From positions 12,112,001 through 12,176,000 of the forward strand of contig BSBM01000307.1 of assembly GCA_027924585.1 (NCBI GenBank): 64,000 nucleotides of DNA, written 5' to 3'. The first letter of the stretch is position 1, and the number at the start of each line of letters is the position of its first letter. Shown piece by piece: positions 56,985 to 64,000 of the stretch. The notes beneath the pieces were generated by a model that searched no databases, was not told the origin of the DNA, and saw nothing but the letters and a program-made list of their open reading frames with translations. This DNA is from Larix kaempferi. Lineage: Eukaryota; Streptophyta; Pinopsida; Pinales; Pinaceae. The translations under genes were made by a program, and so were the position numbers.

Positions 56985-58024
56985 CTGTGTTACTAGAAAC
57001 GGAATGCAGGCAGGCATTTTCCTCCAAAAATGGCTAAGAAATGGAAACCTGACAGGAAACATCGTTTTCTATGGTCGTTTCCATTTCTCTAGCCATAAAT
57101 CCGTTTCTTACAAAACGATGTTCGTTTCTCAACATTTCTAGGGACCATTTTTTTTTTTTAAGGTTAATGTGGTAGTTTCAATATGTTCTAGAATATAGTA
57201 GGGCTGGGTATCAATCTGTAACTGGAAGGAATGATGGGTATCAATATAAATGCGGTTTGAAGATCCTTGTACTGAAGAAGATCAGACAGAGTTTTCTCTA
57301 TGTAATCATCTTTGCAGGTCATAGGAGCATAATGAAATTGTGGGCAGTTCATAAAGGTCTTATTGCACAAAGAAATTATTGCATGTTCCAGTGAAAATAT
57401 CTGCGTCAATGGCATGCTCTACTAGCCACATAACTGAAGATGGTCATGTATTTGTTTGTGACCGTTTGAAGAGCATACCACATCATGTGGTTTTTGTTAT
57501 TGACAAGTCTGGTTCAATGTCCAGTCCTGATATAAAACCAACCATGGCCAAATTTAAACGTCGACACAATTGTAGGCTAGGTTGTGTGTATGAAGCTATT
57601 GTTCGATTCATTGCTACTCAGCGTAGAACTACTAGTGATGATTCTTTATCTCTTTATCTGTGGTTTTGTTCGACAATACATCGATTCTTGCACTAGAAAT
57701 GCAAAAGATGAAGGAAGATATAGTGGATAGGCTTCTTCAATATGTTGCAAAGGGGGAACCAGTTATTCTTTTGGTCTGAAACAGGCAGAATACTAGTTAA
57801 GATTGATACCCAACCCTATTTAATGCTCCATTTTCAAATTGTTCTACCTTTCTTCTTCTACCTAGAATCGCTCTACCTACAAATTGTCAAGATTCATTCT
57901 CTTATTCAATATTGTTGTTTTTTCTCTCTCCTCGTTTCTTATATGCGCAAAACCTCCAAACTCCGTTTCTCGTTCCGTTTATGTTTCTCATTCTGTTTCC
58001 TATTTCTCGTTTCTGGTAACATAG
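56985..58024. mobile_element. TIR transposon (hAT-like) carrying a VWA exon
   Basis: A 1040-bp segment flanked by a perfect 8-bp direct repeat GTTACAAC (56977-56984 and 58025-58032). Ends are inverted: CTGTGTTACTAGAAACG at the left and, on the other strand, CTATGTTACCAGAAACG at the right. A second inverted block (57200-57223 and 57795-57817, GATTGATACCCA core) lies 215 and 207 bp from the ends, so the inverted repeats are probably about 240 bp long but decayed between. An 8-bp duplication fits the hAT superfamily. No transposase is present; the interior is a VWA gene fragment. Confidence 0.7.
57379..57795 (+). pseudogene. von Willebrand factor A domain fragment inside the TIR element
   Basis: The frame reads HVVFVIDKSGSMSS, with the DxSGS metal-binding (MIDAS) motif, then KPTMAKFKRRHNCRLGCVYEAI and FIATQRRTTSDDSLS. 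An 8-bp direct duplication TCTTTATC at 57643-57650/57651-57658 shifts the frame; the next frame continues VVLFDNTSILALEMQKMKED, LLQYVAKGG and SYSFGLKQ. The N- and C-terminal parts of the domain and protein are missing. Parent gene unknown; VWA domains bind metal-dependent protein partners. Start uncertain; a CAG acceptor-like site is at about 57391. Confidence 0.75.
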
Positions 58025-58032
58025 GTTACAAC

Positions 58033-59922
58033 TACAGGCGATTGCTTGCACTATGGAACATTAGTTTAGAAACAATACAAAGAAGAGGCAAAATGATATT
58101 TACGCTCTTGATAATTTATAGCTAACAATTGTTAAAGCTATTGATGTCCTCTTTCCAATTTCAGTATTCCATATTTATGTTAAATATTTGAAGTTTTGAG
58201 ATGATCATGCCAGATGAATATGTTATCAATTATCTGCAATTCCAGGTGGTATTTAGTAATTACATTGTGTTTCCTTATATTGCGCATAGTTTAGTTATCA
58301 TCACAGGTGCAGTTTTCTTTATCTTTATATCAAGAGGAATTTTATGGAAGATTAATATGGGAGTATATGCCTTGATGACTTGGCTATTTTGTAGTCCAAA
58401 TTGATTCTATTCCTTTGTCCATCTGTGTAACCATTTTTCTGTTTTATACTATTATAATTTGGTGTGCATGGGCGTTGCATATCTGTAACATTCATAAATT
58501 GTTTTTCATTATTGCCTTAGTGATCAAATGAGTATCTGTTTGCTTTCCAACTTGCTGAACTTTGGCCAAAAGGTTGGATGGACAACAATGGCATAAAACA
58601 TGCAGTCTATAGAGCAAAGGAGAGAACAAAGAATTTGAATAAACTTACTAATGTATGTATCTTAATCCTTAATCTATTGTGCTTGCAAGAATGTATTCAA
58701 ATATACTGCATGTGTAATGTTTCCTTCCTACTAGCTTGTGAGATTTCAATTATGACATGAAATAACAAGGATACAATATTTGTGAAAGCTAGGTACAATT
58801 TACTGCATTTTGAAATTTTCTTACATTGCAATTGTTATTGAGCAATGTCGTGACCCAAGTTTATATAATTCGTCGAGATATTGAGTGCGCTATTTAACAT
58901 TGAAAACATATAGGAAAACTAAAATGTTCTTCTACAAAACATTGTATTTGTAAACTGTACTCACTCAGAACTATCAGTGCCTTTTTCCTCATCCTTTAAT
59001 GTTTGGAACATGTTATGAGTTTGTAATGTAACATGGGGTTTGTGCTTGTTACACTATTGTATTTCGGTAGAATTGTGTTATGGAAAAATTTTGTTTGGAC
59101 ATTGGAGTGCTATCTATGGAATGCTCTGCAAGTCCATGAAATACTCTTGGCTAATTTGATATGGTTTTCACAATTTCAAGTGTTATTTCAAAGTATTATT
59201 CCATGTGGAGGAAGCATTTTTCACTATGGTGTCTCAAATTTGTTGATGGGCATCATCAATGTTATATATTTAAGTTTTAAAGTTCCTTTTTTTATATGTT
59301 TTGAAAAGTACTTCTTATATTCACATAAACTTATTTACAAACTAAAAAGCTAATAGTGGAAGGGTATATAGAATGCCTATCCTAACCGCTTCCTAAAGCT
59401 TATTAGAACTAAATCTCAAATAAAATTATTTTATCAAATGTAATGATATTTACATGTGGACAGTAGAAGTAAATGTTTTAGCTGATGCATAAGAACCTAT
59501 AAAGAGTCAAGTGTTGGAGATCACTTTTGGGAAGACAACATTGACAATGACATGAGAAGATAGTTTTTGGAATGCTTGATTTTTTCACATCTCATAACTA
59601 AATTAGTTATGTGCCAGTGAAAAAGAACCTTCATTATGTTTAGCAGTAGCTTGTGTACCTTTTTAAATGGTTAGGATGTTGAAATTAAAATCATACTTAA
59701 TACTATCGTAGATTCATTTTTAAATTAGGAGTTTCATTTGTTAATCCTTATGGGTAAGGTCTGTTCTCTCTTTTACGATCTTCTTCACCATGAGAAATGT
59801 TTGAAGCTTAAGCTGGCTCTCTATAACATTTTCCACATCTCTACTCTTCATGAGTTTTTTCCCTTGTAACTTTGAAATTTTCTTGTTAGTAGCCAATTTT
59901 CGCATTCACGAGATAGAAGGAT
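58033..59922. other. Intergenic region; one weak exon candidate
   Basis: No clear gene. A short stretch at about 58575-58652 reads GWMDNNGIKHAVYRAKERTK and ends near a GTATGT donor-like site, but no family is recognised. Confidence 0.4.
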
Positions 59923-61297
59923 TGGTGAGCTCTCAGTATGGATGCCTAATGAGGGCAGCTGGACTAAGAGCCTACTTTAATTATCAACCCGGGTGGACGT
60001 ACAAACTTCAAAGGTGCAGGCACTATCTGTGCTCTTATAAGATAGTCTTTGTCGCGGTTGGGTATTGGTATCAGTGTTTAGAGGTTGCCTAATCTATGGG
60101 TGAAAAATACTTATACTAAGAAGTTCAAATATTGAATACGGTAAATCTATATTAAAGAAATTAAATGGTGAAAGTGAGAAATATGTTCCTAAGAATTTAC
60201 TTACTAAGAATAGGGAATTTAAACTTATGAAAGTGAATACTTAAAACGTAGCAGATCTATTCTAATAATAAGGAAAGTTGGATCTTTTAATCTAAGAATC
60301 AATTGTTGTCAATCAAATGCATACAGCTAGAAGTCTGGTCTAACCTATTCAATTGCCAAAACCAAATTCAGAATGCTATTATCTAATGCTATGAAATGAT
60401 CAGAACTTTAAGAGGTAACTATCATCAATTAACCACAGTATTGAAAGTAAGAAATCTTTATGAACCACCATGACAATGAGGGAATGCATAAGCTTTAAGA
60501 TCTGGCTCATTATTTCGAAAGGAATACAAATACATAAGGAAATAGATGCTTAAAATGTACAATGGAAGAATACTCTTACAGGATTACTAAGACAGCATTT
60601 CCAAACTACATAATGCATTATAAAATACTATGGAATCAGAACACCATTCAAATGCTTTCATATGCAATATAGATTTCAATCAATGTAAAACACATAACGG
60701 AAAATTACCTGAACAGTGAGATCTCCTTACTTACGTGTTGGAGGGGCCCTCTCCAACCCATACTCAGGAGTGAAAGAAACTTATGTACGCTAAATGGAAA
60801 GCAACATCCAATCTCTTATTTCAAAATAGTAGCTTCATAGTTTAACAGAAGTCTGTAACTCAAAGTATCTCACAGTACAAAAACGTAAAATAATGATTCT
60901 CAAAAATGGCAACAAGATCCTCTCGCTAGACGAGACGCTCGTATATATATGGCTCTAATCTTCGACCTAACTTATATGTCTAAATGCCAATTTTGGTTGA
61001 ATAGGTGTTCTCTCTAGAAATCAGGAAAAAGGTGTTGAGCTTTGCATGATCTCTCAGTCTTCTGCTTGATCTGCGTGTTTGTCCTTTAGTGTACCTAGAC
61101 CTGCTCAATCATACTTGATTTTCACATAATTAGTTTATTGAACATGCATTAAAACATACAAGAATAATCTTTAAAGCAACTTCTTTAAATAATTAAGGTA
61201 AACCATTTCTCCCACAAAAAGAGTGTATTTCTTCACCCTTTCTTATGCTTTTGATATGGGAAAAAGGCTATTAGATACCTGTATCTTGGACTCATCA
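59923..61297 (-). repeat. 3' LTR of element C, 1375 bp
   Basis: TGATGAGTCC (from 61297) to GCTCACCA (59923) on the minus strand. TATA-like ATATATAC lies at about 60941-60950 and a hairpin at 60937-60919 with a partly decayed stem. Confidence 0.9.
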
Positions 61298-61310
61298 TTC
61301 TCCCCCAGAC
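61298..61310 (-). other. Polypurine tract of element C
   Basis: GTCTGGGGGAGAA on the minus strand, directly before the 3' LTR. Confidence 0.75.
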
Positions 61311-61319
61311 TTGAAGGAT

Positions 61320-63608
61320 TCACCCATCCTTGGGTGACATGTTCAGCTCTTGGACGACCTCTCTGATGTCCCATGCTACCACCCTGGGGTTCCCTGCCTG
61401 CCTGTAGTAGCCCATGCTCTGCTCCTCCTTGACCCATTCTCTCCTCTCTTATTCCTCAGTAATTTGTTCTTTAATAACCGGGGGCAGGAAAAATGGGGTG
61501 TTCAACCTCATTCCATTCCATCTGAGCTGATTCCTTATCAAGGATTCCCTGTAGAGTTTGGCTTTGAAAAGAGCAGCTTCAAGTCTGAGAGGGGAGTGGA
61601 GCTCTCTTCTTTTTAGATCACTTGCTACTCTGCGCCATCTTTCCATAGTAGACTCATGAACCTCTTTGTGTGTGCTTTGGAGAGTAATATCAAAGTGAGC
61701 CACAGCCTCCTGCTGTTTTGCAAGGAGAATGGGGATCAGCTCCTCATCCTGGGTGAGGATCCTATGGTTGTAAATTATTCTCTGAGGGTGAGTTTGCTCT
61801 GCCCTGAGCATTAGTGAGGTTTTCCATTTTGTTGCAACGCAAATATGGTAGTCTTGAGCTCGCTCAATTTCGTGATTCATCCATGAACATAGTGCCTTCG
61901 ACTGGAAATAGCCCATGTACGGGTTTGGCGACCAATTGGGCGAGCTAGGAACTACAAGATTGTGCAAGAAAAATTCACTTAACTGGTCCTTCTCCAACTC
62001 TGTGGAGTTCAAAGATGCATCCATAAAGTCTTTGGGGTAGTTTATCTCTATCGGGTGTCCCTGTTTCAACCTTTGGAGCTAGAATTTGCCCCACTTCTCC
62101 TATAGATAAACTGCATAAATTGTTGATGAAGGCCTGAGGTCCCGTAGTCTATCATATATTTTAGTGGTAGTAGCCAAAACGTCCCTCAATTGGGTAATAT
62201 CCTGGTCCTTTTTAGCTAACTCCTCTTGGGCCTCAACCAACTTCTCTTGAAGTACTGAATTTTTCTGCTCAGCCAGCCTTAGCTCCCCTGCATGATGCAT
62301 TTTAAGGATTTTTGTCTTTTCAGGTGAGAATGGGTGAGATGTGGGCTAGCTTCCTGGTTTAATTATGAATGTTGTCAGCGCTTTTATGAGCTTTTCCAAT
62401 TCTTCCCTTGCCTCAGCGAGTTGGTTGATGACCCCAGGGTTTTCATTATGCTCAGGAGGGTTCCCCTAGAAGTTGTCTTGCTCTTCTTGTGCATTCTGAT
62501 CTTCTTCTGTATCATGTTCCTCTTCTGCATCATGCTCTTCTTCTTCATCCTTTTATTTTTCTGCATCGTGCTCTTCTTCTTCATCCAATTCCTCTTCTGT
62601 GGGACCTTCTTGATCTAACAAAAGATCATCATCATCATCAGACACATTTTGAACTAGGGGGTTGGGTTCCCTTTCCTCCTCCTTGGAAACTCAGATTCTG
62701 GATGCCTATGTGAATCTTTTACTTCGTCTCTTCGACCCTTGAGCTGGAAGAAATCCCTGGATTTTTTTTGGGGGAGTCGTCTCGTGAATGCTTTATCTTC
62801 ATCAGGGTATTAGCCACACTGTCCAGGTCGATTTTCCTCTTCGTCCCTGTTTTAGAGGTGGTCTTGCTCTTTGATCCAAGCGGCAGGGGTACACCAACTG
62901 TGGGTGCACCCTTCATTCTTTGAACATCCTCAGCAGATACCAACACGAATTATTCCCAATAAAGCTCTGCGATATGCGCTTTTAATTCCTCACAAACGAT
63001 TAATTTGATCAGCCCATGGTGGGCTAATGCATCCTCTTTTCCTTTAACCACTTTCTTGCTCATATCCTCCAGAGATAGGAGCAGATAGTGTGGAATGCTA
63101 ATGTTGTTGTTCAGTGGAATGTGACTCCTATGCCTCAGAATCTCTAGAATTCGAAAGTGAAAAATGGGAACATAACTTAACCTACCAGTGCATGTAATGT
63201 ACTTTTGGACGATTGAGCCATTTCATCCCGTGGTGCCGGCATGGAGAGTCTTTTGACTCCATTTTTATCTTCGTCGTAGACCTATCCTCGCTCGAAAAAT
63301 GTTTCATTTGTTGTATGGTTTGCCTCGCAGTTGTCCCTGCCCCAATGCAGACCCATAGGTAGACCAGTGAATTTGGAAATCACTTCATCATCCATCTTTA
63401 TTCGTAATCCCTTCACTCGGGTGACGAACTGTTCATCCTTGATATGCTTTAAATTTCTTGCAAACTCCATAGCTACCTCTGTATGGTATCCTTTCAACCC
63501 TAAGATGAAAGGAATCCAGCCTGCATTGTGAATGATTTGCAGGACTCGCGGGCTCTGATAAATAGCACTATGCTCCTCTAGTTCGCTTTTCTTGAAACCT
63601 TTTGTCAT
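61320..63608 (-). pseudogene. ORF3 of element C
   Basis: Start MTKGFKKSELEEHSAIY at 63608, stop TGA at 61322-61320, the same ends as in A and B. Frame changes near 63212 (a one-base loss against element A) and back near 62745. In-frame stops include 63282-63284, about 62088 and 61449. It shows the same order: GLPMGLHWG region, acidic EEEHDAEEEHD stretch (about 62480-62620), coiled coil (LAEQKNSVLQEKLVEAQEEL) and LRWNGMRLNTPFFLPP near the end. Confidence 0.82.
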
Positions 63609-64000
63609 CTTAAAATCTTCTTTATAAACAAACGACACCAAAACTTTGAATGTGGTTTATACCTCGACTGGTTGGGATTTGCTTACAGGCTCTAGGACTG
63701 AATTGTTGGCTGGGTGAGTGCACTAGCTTCCGGCTTGTTGCTTCTGGAGGATTATGAGAGGTTTCGCATATGCAAAACTATGGAAGATTATGCAACCTTA
63801 CTTAACTGCCTTTCTGCACTTATCCTCATCATCATTCCTTGTACTTGTTGCTTTATCCCTTTCTTTCCATAATCGAACCATGTACTTCGTTCCATCATTG
63901 TTTCTTGCCCCATTTGCTCTGATTATTTGGAAGTTATGGCGGCTGGATGCGGGTTATCATTTGCTGGCATGACGAAAGTAGTAATCATGATTTATATGGG
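63609..64000 (-). other. Start of pol-ORF3 spacer of element C
   Basis: Sequence matching the 24260-24648 part of element A in reverse complement; no ORF supported. The segment next to the ORF3 start reads TTTATAAAGAAGATTTTAAG on the minus strand. Confidence 0.65.

Larger units (their letters stand above)
59923..64000 (-). mobile_element. Ty3/Gypsy element C (3' half), runs off the window
   Basis: Minus-strand relative of A and B: 3' LTR (59923-61297), polypurine tract, ORF3, and the start of the pol-ORF3 spacer at the window edge. Gag, pol and 5' LTR lie beyond position 64000. Flanking bases AGGAT at 59918-59922 would be one target duplication; the partner is out of view. ORF3 and LTR are closer to element A than to B by eye. 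Confidence 0.9.

Noticed and set aside
57200-57817. Inner inverted block as a separate nested transposon
   Set aside because: No matching target duplication flanks it, and its distances from the outer ends are nearly equal, so it is better read as the inner end of long decayed TIRs.

Overview
The window is nuclear DNA of a seed plant, most probably a gymnosperm such as a conifer. That placement is an inference from low gene density, AT-rich spacers, large decayed Ty3/Gypsy elements with about 1.4 kb LTRs, LINE tails, tRNA-derived SINEs and broken exon fragments. No bacterial, organellar, rRNA or CRISPR signal was seen, and no intact conserved multi-exon gene is present. Nearly everything identifiable is a transposable element or a gene fragment.

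Layout. 1-16.4 kb: a gag-like pseudogene; a LINE 3' end interrupted by a SINE with its target duplication still visible; several local tandem duplications; a 429-bp direct repeat pair; a LINE ORF1 remnant (DUF4283-type) also split by a SINE; a 212-bp tandem array; otherwise AT-rich sequence. 16.4-27.1 kb: Gypsy element A (+), with truncated LTRs, frameshifted gag-pol and a third ORF downstream of pol. 27.1-28.5 kb: an 84-bp tandem repeat, a GC-rich repeat block and a possible small membrane-protein gene (128 codons), the best candidate for an intact host ORF. 28.5-35 kb: AT-rich spacer, two minus-strand LINE tails (one with a 30-bp target duplication) and SINE candidates. 35.8-37.1 kb: a first exon of an ABCG transporter (minus) and an exon of a leucine-rich-repeat protein (plus), both damaged. 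37.2-49.1 kb: complete Gypsy element B (minus) with 5-bp duplication CTTAT. 49.5-56.5 kb: Copia element D (minus) with duplication AGGAT, a degraded reverse transcriptase and large non-coding tandem arrays. 57.0-58.0 kb: a 1.04-kb terminal-inverted-repeat element with an 8-bp duplication, enclosing a von Willebrand A (VWA) domain exon. 59.9-64.0 kb: the 3' half of Gypsy element C (minus), running off the window.

Elements A, B and C are one family. They share a tRNA-Asp-type primer site (seen in A and B), a gag with two zinc knuckles, Athila-like pol motifs, a motif-repeat spacer, and a roughly 760-codon third ORF with an acidic stretch and coiled coil but no visible membrane segment. They also share a TATA box followed directly by a short hairpin in the LTR. 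The most interesting signals are this third ORF and its spacer, the LTR hairpin, the TIR element carrying a VWA exon, and the Copia derivative that has lost gag and integrase.
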